Assembly (NCBI GenBank): GCA_023957125.1
Contig: JAMLHL010000007.1
Span: 62,001 to 126,000, forward strand
Length of the DNA: 64,000 nt
Origin: Chitinophagaceae bacterium
GTDB taxonomy: Bacteria; Bacteroidota; Bacteroidia; Chitinophagales; Chitinophagaceae
Direction: 5' to 3'
This document shows, piece after piece, positions 56,998 through 64,000 of the stretch; position 1 is the first letter of the stretch; every line of letters begins with the position of its first letter. Below the pieces are notes generated by a model that was given only the letters and a program-made list of their open reading frames with translations, did no database searches and had not been told where the DNA came from. The position numbers and the translations under genes were made by a program.

Positions 56998-58029
56998 TTG
57001 GTCAATTATCCGTCTGTAGCTGTTGTGATCTTAAACTGGAATGGACAAAAATACCTGGAGCAGTTCCTTCCTTTCCTGGTGAACACCACCTATCCCAATG
57101 TACAATTTATTGTAGCCGACAACGGCTCCACAGACAACTCCCTGGCATTTCTAACAGAAAACTATCCTGAAATCAGGCTACTGCGTCATCCCGTCAACGA
57201 AGGTTTCGCCAACGGCTACAATAAAGCGCTGCAACAGGTTGCTGCCGACTATTACGTCCTCCTGAATTCTGATGTGGAAGTAACGCCGGGCTGGATAGAA
57301 CCCGTAATTGCCCTGATGGAAAAAGACCCGGTCATAGGCGCCTGCCAACCCAAAGTTCTCTCCTGGCACGATAAAAAATGCTTCGAATACGCCGGCGCGG
57401 CGGGGGGGTGGATAGATGCGTACGGATATCCCTTCTGCCGCGGCAGAATATTTGACGTATGCGAGGAGGACCACGGTCAGTACAACAACGCTGCACCTAT
57501 ATTCTGGGCTTCGGGGTGCGCTTTTTTTGTCCGCCCGGAAGTGTTTCATCAATTACACGGTTTTGACGGCTTTTTCTTCGCCCACCAGGAAGAAATTGAC
57601 TTGTGCTGGCGGATGCAATCGGCCGGTCATCAGGTTTTCGTATGTCCTTCATCGGTAGTATATCATGTAGGCGGCGGCAGTCTCCCCAAAGGTAATCCCC
57701 GTAAAATATACCTCAACCACCGCAACAGCCTTATTATGCTGTTCAGGAATTATCCCCCCGGGGAAAGGACCTGGAAAATTCCCCTCCGGCTCGTTCTGGA
57801 CGGATTGAGTGGCTTTCAGCAAATGATAAAAGGCAACCGGGATTACCTGTGGATGGTTTTGAAAGCCCATTTTTCTTTTTACCGATGGCTGATCGCTGCA
57901 AAGGACAAAAGATATTTTCCCAAAAACCGGCATAGTATCCTGCAGGGAATGTACCGGGGAAGTATTGTATGGCAATATTTCGTAAAAAATAAAAAGCGGT
58001 TCTCGGAAATTATTGGAAGAAATTCGTAA
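56998..58029 (+). CDS. Glycosyltransferase family 2
   Basis: A 343-residue GT-A fold enzyme, probably transferring rhamnose or another sugar to cell-surface glycan. Motifs: VVILNWNGQKYLEQFL, FIVADNGSTDNSLAFL, the DxD-like LLNSDVEVTPGW, FWASGCAFFVRPEV and the GFDGFFFAHQEEIDLCWRMQ catalytic region. The start is TTG at 56998. Substrate is inferred only from family. Confidence 0.88.
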   Translation: MVNYPSVAVVILNWNGQKYLEQFLPFLVNTTYPNVQFIVADNGSTDNSLAFLTENYPEIRLLRHPVNEGFANGYNKALQQVAADYYVLLNSDVEVTPGWIEPVIALMEKDPVIGACQPKVLSWHDKKCFEYAGAAGGWIDAYGYPFCRGRIFDVCEEDHGQYNNAAPIFWASGCAFFVRPEVFHQLHGFDGFFFAHQEEIDLCWRMQSAGHQVFVCPSSVVYHVGGGSLPKGNPRKIYLNHRNSLIMLFRNYPPGERTWKIPLRLVLDGLSGFQQMIKGNRDYLWMVLKAHFSFYRWLIAAKDKRYFPKNRHSILQGMYRGSIVWQYFVKNKKRFSEIIGRNS

Positions 58030-58069
58030 AAGTTAGGCCGTAAGCCCTATTTTTGTCCGGTAAACACAC

Positions 58070-58279
58070 ATGAATATGGAACAGGAAATTACAATGGAAA
58101 ACAAACAGGATTTTGCCTGGAGTTGGGTAAAGTCGTCGCGGTTTTTGTTTTACATGCTGATCGTTGCAACGGTAGCCATGACGATCGGGGGCAGCTATGC
58201 TTTGTATAAGCACAGTTATAAGGGCAAGCCCAATGTAGTGGTACCTGAAAACACGTTATACACCCCCAAATACAAGTAA
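58070..58279 (+). CDS. Small single-pass membrane protein
   Basis: A 69-residue protein with a charged N-terminus, one membrane helix (FLFYMLIVATVAMTIGGSYAL, residues about 26-46) and a short Lys/Pro tail ending LYTPKYK. The start may be Met1 or Met3 (58076). No known family. It precedes the tRNA cluster. Confidence 0.6.
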   Translation: MNMEQEITMENKQDFAWSWVKSSRFLFYMLIVATVAMTIGGSYALYKHSYKGKPNVVVPENTLYTPKYK

Positions 58280-58299
58280 CCGGAACCAGGGAGAAAAAT

Positions 58300-58329
58300 T
58301 TTGCCGTTACAAAGCAATCCTTAATTTTG
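58300..58329 (+). promoter_or_regulatory. Promoter of the tRNA-Gly cluster
   Basis: TTTG at 58300-58303, an 18-bp spacer and TAATTTTG at 58322-58329 match the consensus; transcription would begin about 58336, 20 bp before the first tRNA-like sequence. Confidence 0.65.
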
Positions 58330-58355
58330 CACTCCCTGAGAAGTTCTTAAATTAT

Positions 58356-58428
58356 GCGGAAGTAGCTCATTTGGTAGAGCATCCCGCTAAAGGCGGGACC
58401 AAGGTCGGGGTGGACGGTTCGAGCTATC
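58356..58428 (+). pseudogene. Broken tRNA-Gly copy
   Basis: The first of two tandem copies (unit about 99 bp, starting AGTTCTTAAATTATGCGGAAG at 58342 and 58441). The 5' acceptor strand, D-arm and parts of the T-arm match tRNA-Gly, but nine bases of the anticodon arm (CGACCTTGC) are replaced by an 18-base hairpin TCCCGCTAAAGGCGGGAC, and the 3' acceptor strand is missing (GAGCTATCAAAAAAATAAAA). It cannot form a normal tRNA. Confidence 0.75.
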
Positions 58429-58454
58429 AAAAAAATAAAAAGTTCTTAAATTAT

Positions 58455-58527
<73 letters not shown>

Positions 58528-58532
58528 CTGAT

Positions 58533-58560
58533 AATCCCGCATTTCGCGGGATTTTTTTTC
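58533..58560 (+). terminator. Terminator after tRNA-Gly
   Basis: An 8-bp stem AATCCCGC/GCGGGATT (58533-58540/58546-58553) with a T-run to 58559, 6 bp after the tRNA. It separates the Gly transcript from tRNA-Leu. Confidence 0.8.
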
Positions 58561-58571
58561 ACATCTTTGGA

Positions 58572-58657
58572 GCCCCGGTGGTGGAATTGGTAGACACGCA
58601 GGACTTAAAATCCTGTGACCCGCAACGGTCGTAACGGTTCAACTCCGTTCCGGGGCA
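58572..58657 (+). tRNA. tRNA-Leu (TAA)
   Basis: An 86-nt class II tRNA with acceptor GCCCCGG/CCGGGGC, anticodon arm CAGGA-CTTAAAA-TCCTG (anticodon TAA), a long variable arm and T-arm GGTTCAACTCC. CCA is not encoded. A CATCTTTG promoter-like box lies at 58562-58569. Accessory genes follow downstream. Confidence 0.95.
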
Positions 58658-58676
58658 CTCTGAATCAATCAGTTAT

Positions 58677-58700
58677 AAAGGTCGCTTTTGTGCGACCTTT
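58677..58700 (+). terminator. Terminator after tRNA-Leu
   Basis: A 9-bp stem AAAGGTCGC/GCGACCTTT with loop TTTTGT (58677-58685/58692-58700), followed by TCTATTTT. Confidence 0.78.
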
Positions 58701-59073
58701 TCTATTTTCGCAGATTTTCAAACAATTTTCAAACAATGCCTTTTGCAGACCGATTATTTTCAATCAGTTTGACGATTTATAATGTGAGGTCAAAGAACTT
58801 TCTACGTAAAAATAGCAAAAATAGTTCCATACAAAATCCCGCAATACATTGGTCAGCAATTCAGAAGCAACAAAATATTTGATGCTGGATGTCCGCCGTT
58901 AAAGTAGGGGCATGAGTGAGGTATCCGGCGTTGAGCATAAAGCTTCGCCGACAGGAGGAAAGAGTAAGTAGATATTATCGGTAAGTAGAATTAGGTTTAA
59001 AGGAGTTAAAGATATCCTGTTATAAGGTGCAGGCTTATCACCTGAAGCGAAGAGGGCTTCCGGGTAAGCGTTG
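58701..59073. other. Non-coding gap between tRNA-Leu and the IS
   Basis: About 370 bp with no supported gene. It contains a tandem TTTTCAAACAA pair (58713-58735). The left end of the IS must lie here or within the next few bases, but I could not identify its terminal inverted repeat. Confidence 0.5.
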
Positions 59074-59235
59074 TCATCCGGATCGCAGGCGGATCTGGTG
59101 TTTTGTATTTTCAATGCGTTGTATTGTTTCTGGACAAAGGCATTGACCTCTGATGGCTTCCATCAGTTGCTGCCACAGGTATTTTATGGTCAGCTTTTTG
59201 TTTTCAGCCAAAAGATCTTGTACCATCAGGCAGTG

Positions 59236-60441
59236 TTATACAAACTGGTTGACCATGTGGGCTATTAACAGGCACTGATAATAGTTTTTTTGAGCATTAA
59301 AACACTTACGGCTGAAAAGGTGCTGCATTTCATAACCGCCGTTTTTAAGCGTATTAAAGCCTTCATTTTCTATTTTCCAGCGCAGCCGGCCTGCTTTGCT
59401 CAGGCGTATTACGGTATCTGCATTTACCCCCATATTAGTGATGCGCACAAAGTGAGTGGTGGTAGTTTTTTGCGTATGGGTATTGCAGATGGTTTCTTTG
59501 CAACTGATGTAATGAAACCAGTGTTTTTCGTGAGTCAGATCATTAACCCAATAGTACTGTTGGGTAATGCTTTGATGTTTGTTATCGCATTTAGGTGTAT
59601 GGATAAAGCTGTTACCGATAGTGGGCGGATCATCGGCAAGGCAGCGTTGCACCCCCGGCAGGCTTCCGTCTTTAAGGGTAATGATATACTTCCATCCATA
59701 CTGCTCACATATAGAGATGATGGGATTGTTGGCATACAAGGCGTCAGCCAGTACACATACCGGCAGGCGGGGAAAGGCTTCTTTTATTTTTACAGCCAGT
59801 CTCTTAAAGGCTTTGTTCTCGCAGTCCTGCTTGTCATATTCAGCCTGTTGTTCATTGGTGATCCACTCACTGGCGATGGGCAGGCAAAGACCGCTATCGG
59901 TAATCAGCCGGGCTTCCAGTACATGATACTGGAAGCTGACCCCCGTTTTGGATTCCCGTTTTAGCCCACAGCCATACCGGTCGGCGCTGCCGCTGATCAC
60001 TCCCGAACCGTCAAAAGCTATGGTGTAATAGCCTTGTACGCGGTAGCGCTCCAATACTCTTTTCTCAATGAGATAACCTACAAGAGCCCTTTGCACTGAG
60101 GAGAGCTTTTCGGGTGGCAGTTGTTTAAAGAACAACTGAACCGTATCCTGATGGGGCAGCCTGCAATGGAATAGTTTTTCAAAATTGGAGCAAAACTCCC
60201 GGCTATACTGCCGGTCGTTATTGATGGCGTTGCGGCTTTGCTCTTTGAAGCTAAACAGGGCAATGGCTGCTGAAATGATCTCCTGTGGTGTATACACCCG
60301 CCGTTTGCGGTGATCCGGCACTGCGGCCAACAATTTCATTAACCCGGGAAAATGACTGTGGATAACCTTGCGCAACTGGTAAGCCAGTGCAGCACCGTCA
60401 GGATGATTTTTTTGCTGTTGATTGCTGTTGTTACTCAGCAA
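59236..60441 (-). CDS. DDE transposase (IS4-like), C-terminally truncated by an in-frame stop
   Basis: A 401-residue DDE transposase: first Asp in YTIAFDGSGVISGSADRYG, second in CVLADALYANNPIISICEQY, and Glu in RWKIENEGFNTLKNGGYEMQ. The N-terminus has YTPQEIISAAIALFSFKEQS. It is cut by TAA at 59236-59238; the same frame continues open for 53 codons (HCLMVQDLLAENKKLTIKYL and onward) to TGA at 59074-59076. So the original protein was probably about 455 residues. The catalytic triad is intact, so residual activity cannot be excluded. Confidence 0.82.
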   Translation of the reverse strand: MLSNNSNQQQKNHPDGAALAYQLRKVIHSHFPGLMKLLAAVPDHRKRRVYTPQEIISAAIALFSFKEQSRNAINNDRQYSREFCSNFEKLFHCRLPHQDTVQLFFKQLPPEKLSSVQRALVGYLIEKRVLERYRVQGYYTIAFDGSGVISGSADRYGCGLKRESKTGVSFQYHVLEARLITDSGLCLPIASEWITNEQQAEYDKQDCENKAFKRLAVKIKEAFPRLPVCVLADALYANNPIISICEQYGWKYIITLKDGSLPGVQRCLADDPPTIGNSFIHTPKCDNKHQSITQQYYWVNDLTHEKHWFHYISCKETICNTHTQKTTTTHFVRITNMGVNADTVIRLSKAGRLRWKIENEGFNTLKNGGYEMQHLFSRKCFNAQKNYYQCLLIAHMVNQFV

Positions 60442-60466
60442 AAAAGCATACCTTTAAAAAATAAGA

Positions 60467-60503
60467 AAACCCCGCCTCAATAATGTACTCAAAAGCGGGG
60501 TTT
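60467..60503. terminator. Hairpin terminator at the edge of the IS
   Basis: A 9-bp stem AAACCCCGC/GCGGGGTTT (60467-60475/60495-60503) 26 bp upstream of the transposase start, with A/T runs on both sides. It could stop transcription entering the IS from outside, a known protection in IS10-like elements. Confidence 0.6.
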
Positions 60504-60656
60504 CTAAAAAAAATGAGTAACAAATATAGCGAAGCTACCCCGGCCCGCAAGGGCTTTTTGTTCCCACTACTGAAATAACGCTCCCTTTAGCCCGAAAAAT
60601 ATTTCTGTATCTATACCTCAAAACCAATACAGGTAACTGTGTTATTTTAATTCTGA

Positions 60657-61156
60657 ATCGCTGCCCAGGCTGTAATGCTTGCAGGCGCTTTTGATGAGCG
60701 TATTGCGCTGAGCGCCCCGCTAGCAGGAGGTATGGCATTGCGTTTTTCAGGTAAAGAGATGGGGAACGGCCTTGGCCAGGGGATCACCGAGGTTGTTGAT
60801 CAGAACACTTACTGGTTTGGACCTGATTTGAAAAATTCAGAAACCAAACCAAAAGACTCCCCTGTGATCAACACTGGCTTCCTGCGCTTACAGCTCCCAG
60901 GCTCTTTATCATGTGCAATGCCTACAGCGATCAGTATGGCAGGGCTTATGCAGCCGTACAAACATTTTTAGGAGCCCAGCCGGTGTATGAGTTGCTTGGT
61001 GTTAACGGAAATCTCGGTATGCATTTCCGTGAAGGCAGGCATGGGAGGACACAGGAGGACTGGAATGCGTTACTGGATTTTGCCGACCAAAAATTGCTTG
61101 GAAAAACCGGCACAAGAATATTCAATGAAATTCCGCCGGCAGAGAAAACACCATAA
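60657..61156 (+). pseudogene. Remnant of an acetylxylan/glucuronoyl-esterase-like hydrolase
   Basis: Only the C-terminal part of an alpha/beta hydrolase of the CE15-like type remains. The frame from 60657 reads AAQAVMLAGAFDERIALSAP and WFGPDLKNS, then shifts near 60880 into PALTAPRLFIMCNAYSD, FLGAQPVYELLGVNG and FREGRHGRTQEDWNALLDFA. The N-terminal half with the nucleophile elbow is absent and a stop lies at 60654-60656. Probably truncated by the nearby IS insertion and then frameshifted. Confidence 0.72.
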
Positions 61157-61258
61157 CAACTCCCAACATCGGCTATCCGGAATAATAGTTTTGAAAGCTT
61201 ATTAAACTCAATTATGCCTGTCAATAATTATTATTTTGCTGTCGCAAGTTGAATCATT

Positions 61259-61711
61259 TTACCTGTCCATTCTCTGCAGGATAGACTTCATCTGATCAAT
61301 TTCCTGTTCCTGAGAAGCGATGATACTCTCTGATAATTTCTTTACTTCCGGATCCCGAATAGACGCATTCCTGCTGGTCATGATGGCGGAGGAATGATGC
61401 GGGATCATCGCCTTCATGTACTGAACATCTGAAACAGGGGTTTGTGTACGCAGCAGCCATAATGATATGAAAAAAACAGCGATGCTTGCTATGGAAATAG
61501 CGATATTCCATGTTTTCCTGGGGTACATTTTGCCCATCATGCTCATCATGAGCAATGCCATCGGGGTTACCATCAAAAGAGACATGTAAAGTCTCGTCAG
61601 GCTAAAGTAAATATGTGAGATGCTGTCCACATTCAGGAACATGACGCCATACATGATGAAAAACGACACAAAGAGCATCAGCAGTAATTTCCAATAGTTT
61701 GAGTGTTCCAT
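61259..61711 (-). CDS. DUF305-family membrane protein
   Basis: A 150-residue protein with three or four membrane helices and a C-terminal DUF305 segment: YMKAMIPHHSSAIMTSRNAS and SESIIASQEQEIDQMKSILQ. The HH motif and Met-rich membrane region (TPMALLMMSMMGKMYPRKTW) hint at metal, perhaps copper, handling. The ATG at 61711 avoids overlap with the MscS gene; an ATG at 61780 is possible. Confidence 0.82.
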   Translation of the reverse strand: MEHSNYWKLLLMLFVSFFIMYGVMFLNVDSISHIYFSLTRLYMSLLMVTPMALLMMSMMGKMYPRKTWNIAISIASIAVFFISLWLLRTQTPVSDVQYMKAMIPHHSSAIMTSRNASIRDPEVKKLSESIIASQEQEIDQMKSILQRMDR

Positions 61712-61766
61712 AAAACCTTTTGTGTACCTGCAACAATTATTATGCCGACGGGATGCGGTATACAAG

Positions 61767-62858
61767 CTATGGCTGTACACTTCCCAAAGACGGACCTACC
61801 CTCACCATATTCTGCTGATCGAAGAGAATGGTTTGTGTTGGATAAGCAAAGTCAATCCTTTCTTTCTCAAATGACCTGTATATATTCATTAAGATTTTTT
61901 GTTGCGTGTTCATATATATATTGTAATCTGAAGAAAGCACATAATAACCAAATTCAAAATTCAGGCTAAAATCCCCAAATCCTGAAAAGTGTCCCCGGTC
62001 ATAAATCACGTTATCATTCTTTTCAATTATTTCTTTAACAAGCTGCGGTATGCTCTCCAGCACATCTGCCGGTGTTTGATAGGTAACGCCAATACTGAAC
62101 ACTACTCTTCTTTTTTGCATGCGTTTGTAATTGTGCACGCGGGAATCCGTAAGATCTTTATTGGAGCATATAAGCTGTTCACCCGATAATGTTCTCAGCC
62201 GTGTGGTTTTTATACCGATGTATTCTACAACACCCATTTTGTCGTCAATAATGATAAAGTCGCCAATCTCAAAAGGCCTGTCAAACAGGATAACAAAATA
62301 GCTGAACAGGTCGCCCAAAATGGTTTGTGCGGCAAGCGCAATGGCAATACCACCAATGCCAAGCCCTGCAATAATGGAGGTGACATCGTACCCCAGATTG
62401 CTCAGCAGGAATACAATACCCAATATCCATACAGCCACCTTTACAATCACCAGCAATCCCCTGGCCTGCTTTTGCTTCAGGTCGCCGTCTTCCTGTTTTT
62501 TTAAAATGCCCAGCACAAAGTATTGTATTACTTTAGTGATAAGCTGCAGCACAAAAAAAGTGATTACAAGCAATATTGCAACACGGATAATATTGCGAAC
62601 TTTTTCCGGAAAATCAAGGTTATGGAGCAGCAGGTATATTACCAGGAAATAGGAAATGGGTATAATGGTTTTTTCAATGGCAGCTACTATAAGATCATCT
62701 ATTGAGGTTGCAGTTCTGAGCGACCATCTTTTAAGCCATTGTAACGCAATTTTTTTAAATACTTTGATCAATATGAAGCCAAGCACAATACCTCCAATAG
62801 TAATCGCCCAGGAACGCAATGAGTTGCCTAAATAAATATTATCCCAGAAATCATTCAT
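61767..62858 (-). CDS. Small-conductance mechanosensitive channel (MscS family)
   Basis: A 363-residue inner-membrane channel with about five N-terminal helices. The MscS core is clear: the pore helix GLGIGGIAIALAAQTILGDL, then FVILFDRPFEIGDFIIIDDK, GVVEYIGIKTTRLRTLSGEQ and the beta domain SNKDLTDSRVHNYKRMQKRR. It releases solutes on osmotic downshift. It lies upstream of the DUF305 gene on the same strand. Confidence 0.92.
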   Translation of the reverse strand: MNDFWDNIYLGNSLRSWAITIGGIVLGFILIKVFKKIALQWLKRWSLRTATSIDDLIVAAIEKTIIPISYFLVIYLLLHNLDFPEKVRNIIRVAILLVITFFVLQLITKVIQYFVLGILKKQEDGDLKQKQARGLLVIVKVAVWILGIVFLLSNLGYDVTSIIAGLGIGGIAIALAAQTILGDLFSYFVILFDRPFEIGDFIIIDDKMGVVEYIGIKTTRLRTLSGEQLICSNKDLTDSRVHNYKRMQKRRVVFSIGVTYQTPADVLESIPQLVKEIIEKNDNVIYDRGHFSGFGDFSLNFEFGYYVLSSDYNIYMNTQQKILMNIYRSFEKERIDFAYPTQTILFDQQNMVRVGPSLGSVQP

Positions 62859-63219
62859 AGCGTTTGGTTTTTGAATGTTAATAAATAATAGTGAAATTCT
62901 TTTGGTAATACGGCTCCCGACAGTGCTTCAGAAGAGATATGAAAAAACTCTTGAATAATGAACAACCAGGAAGAGTATATAGCGGGCACTTAAAATGCGT
63001 TTGTTAAAACGCCATACCACATTTTTCTTAGTTAATGTATATACAGAAGTTCCAAAGGTAATTAAAACATTACACTTTTAATGCCTTTAACGCTATTACT
63101 ATTAAATAGCAAGAAAAAGCCATTGCGGTTGTATGCATCCATTATAAGTACAGGATAAGCAAAAAATTCCGGCATGTATATTACCGGTATAATGTTGGCA
63201 TATCCAATTATGAATGTGG

Positions 63220-63227
63220 TATGTTTG
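63220..63227 (+). promoter_or_regulatory. Promoter of the universal stress protein gene
   Basis: TATGTTTG matches the -7 consensus, 54 bp before the ATG at 63282, with TTGG (63195-63198) near the -33 position. The rest of the 423-bp gap 62859-63281 shows no gene. Confidence 0.55.
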
Positions 63228-63281
63228 CAAAAAATATATTTTTAAACGTATTTCGCAGATGCAACGTTGAATAGTTTTCAA

Positions 63282-64000
63282 ATGACAAAATATCACATCC
63301 GTAAAATAGCTGTTGCCACAAACTTTACGCCGGAAGCCGGCCATGCATTGCAATACGCGGTATTGCTGGCCAAAAGGTATAATGCTGTCTTAGACATCAT
63401 ACATGCGGTTTCCCCGGCAGAATCAAAAAATAAAAAAGCGGAGTTTGTAAGTGCAGCTTATGAAAAGCTGAAAAAACAAAAAGCAGACGTTCTTTCAAAC
63501 AATGAGCTGGAAATAAAGCTGTATGCCCGTGTTGGAGAGGTGGAAGCATTTGCTCATAAATATTGTATCGAAAATAAAACAGATCTTTTGGTTATCGGGG
63601 TTCAGACCGGAGTGAAAAAGTATTTTGCTGCTACGGAAGCCTATAAGATCATCATGAAAGTCGAATGCCCCGTTTTATCTGTTCCCCTAAGTTTTAAGCA
63701 ACATTATTTTCATAGTATTTTGTTCCCTGTAAGAAGCGTGACCGGCGTAGAAAATAAAATTTTGTATACAAAGCCTTTTATTGATAAAGAGGGCGCGGCA
63801 CTTTATATTATTAATTTTGGTGAAATAGATACGGAAAAGATCAATGAAATTGCCGGCATTGCAAAAAGCCAGGGCGTTGAATTTAAAGTATATGATTTAC
63901 AAAAAACTGCTAAAAAAAATATCCCTGCGCAGGTGATCGCTTACGCAAAAGAGAATGGCAATGACCTTATTGTTATCAATGCTACCTCGGAAAAAGAGTG
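63282..64000 (+). CDS. Universal stress protein, tandem-domain type (3' end outside window)
   Basis: The frame from ATG 63282 is open to the window end, giving 239 residues. The first Usp domain (KIAVATNFTPEAGHALQYAV to KTDLLVIGVQTGVKKYFAAT, ending CPVLSVP) is complete. A second domain starts near residue 145 (HSILFPVRSVTGVENKILYT) and is cut at NDLLVINATSEKE-like text. This two-domain layout is usual in Bacteroidota. The first domain lacks the canonical GxxGx9GS nucleotide motif in full. Together with MscS and DUF305 it suggests a stress-response neighbourhood. Confidence 0.88.
   Translation, partial: MTKYHIRKIAVATNFTPEAGHALQYAVLLAKRYNAVLDIIHAVSPAESKNKKAEFVSAAYEKLKKQKADVLSNNELEIKLYARVGEVEAFAHKYCIENKTDLLVIGVQTGVKKYFAATEAYKIIMKVECPVLSVPLSFKQHYFHSILFPVRSVTGVENKILYTKPFIDKEGAALYIINFGEIDTEKINEIAGIAKSQGVEFKVYDLQKTAKKNIPAQVIAYAKENGNDLIVINATSEKE

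Larger units (their letters stand above)
59074..60503 (-). mobile_element. IS element with DDE transposase (ends not located)
   Basis: Core of an insertion sequence: transposase frame 60441-59074 interrupted by one in-frame TAA, and a terminator-like hairpin upstream of the transposase start. Terminal inverted repeats and target duplications were searched for by eye at 58.88-59.07 and 60.46-60.55 kb and not found, so the true ends may extend beyond these limits. Confidence 0.7.

Noticed and set aside
58572..58657. tRNA-Leu as an island attachment site
   Set aside because: I looked for a repeat of the tRNA 3' end downstream to the end of the window and found none; no integrase is present.
58688..58882. 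64-codon frame after tRNA-Leu, considered as an integrase remnant
   Set aside because: No tyrosine recombinase motif is visible and codon content looks random.
59290..59964. 224-codon plus-strand frame inside the IS
   Set aside because: It is antisense to the transposase, whose DDE motifs are clear; there is no signal of a second gene.

Overview
The window looks like a chromosomal stretch of a Bacteroidota bacterium, most likely Chitinophagales/Chitinophagaceae. The evidence is Bacteroidota-type promoters (-7 box TAnnTTTG), type IX secretion C-terminal sorting domains on three large secreted proteins, a TonB-dependent receptor paired with a DUF4249 lipoprotein, and the order infA-rpmJ-rpsM-rpsK-rpsD-rpoA-rplQ followed by carA. 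The genus assignment is inference; no rRNA is present.

Layout. 1-5.5 kb: the 3' end of a SNF2-type helicase, a urea transporter, a lipoprotein and a metalloprotease/propeller/barrel fusion. 5.7-10.8 kb: an L-rhamnose operon (rhaT, bifunctional aldolase/dehydrogenase, rhaM, rhaI) with a perfect inverted repeat over its promoter. The matching sugar kinase lies at 19.6 kb. The 8.7 kb between them holds a decaying minus-strand operon (lipoprotein, outer-membrane-like paralogues, a T9SS serine protease), a serpin and an ECF sigma/anti-sigma-like pair. It is bounded by direct copies of a double-hairpin repeat. 21-28.3 kb: a SirB1-like protein, an acyltransferase, a Gfo/Idh/MocA oxidoreductase and a T9SS-exported PL8 lyase. 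28.7-33.5 kb: etfBA and the three-subunit proton-translocating transhydrogenase. 33.5-42 kb: an LtaS-like enzyme, the ribosomal/RNA polymerase operon, carA and aroQ. 42.7 kb: RNase P RNA. 43-58 kb: TonB receptor/DUF4249, an unrecognised repeat protein with a structured promoter, xerD, an M43 protease, a cytochrome c/dehydrogenase, a sensor kinase and a glycosyltransferase. 58.3-58.7 kb: a tandemly duplicated tRNA-Gly (first copy broken) and tRNA-Leu. 58.7-64 kb: accessory DNA with a damaged IS, an esterase remnant, DUF305, MscS and a universal stress protein cut by the window end.

Most notable non-coding structure: two 114-bp MITE-like elements (28.5 and 35.6 kb, opposite orientation) with about 21-bp inverted ends, two internal hairpins and exact 8- and 9-bp flanking duplications, plus a degenerate relative at 50.2 kb; three copies of a separate REP-like double hairpin with compensatory stem changes; and a promoter carrying three TACTATGCA repeats in front of a six-repeat secreted protein.

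No complete new defence or mobile system is claimed. The strongest candidates for something undescribed are the MITE family, the double-hairpin family flanking the split rhamnose locus, and the repeat protein with its operator array.
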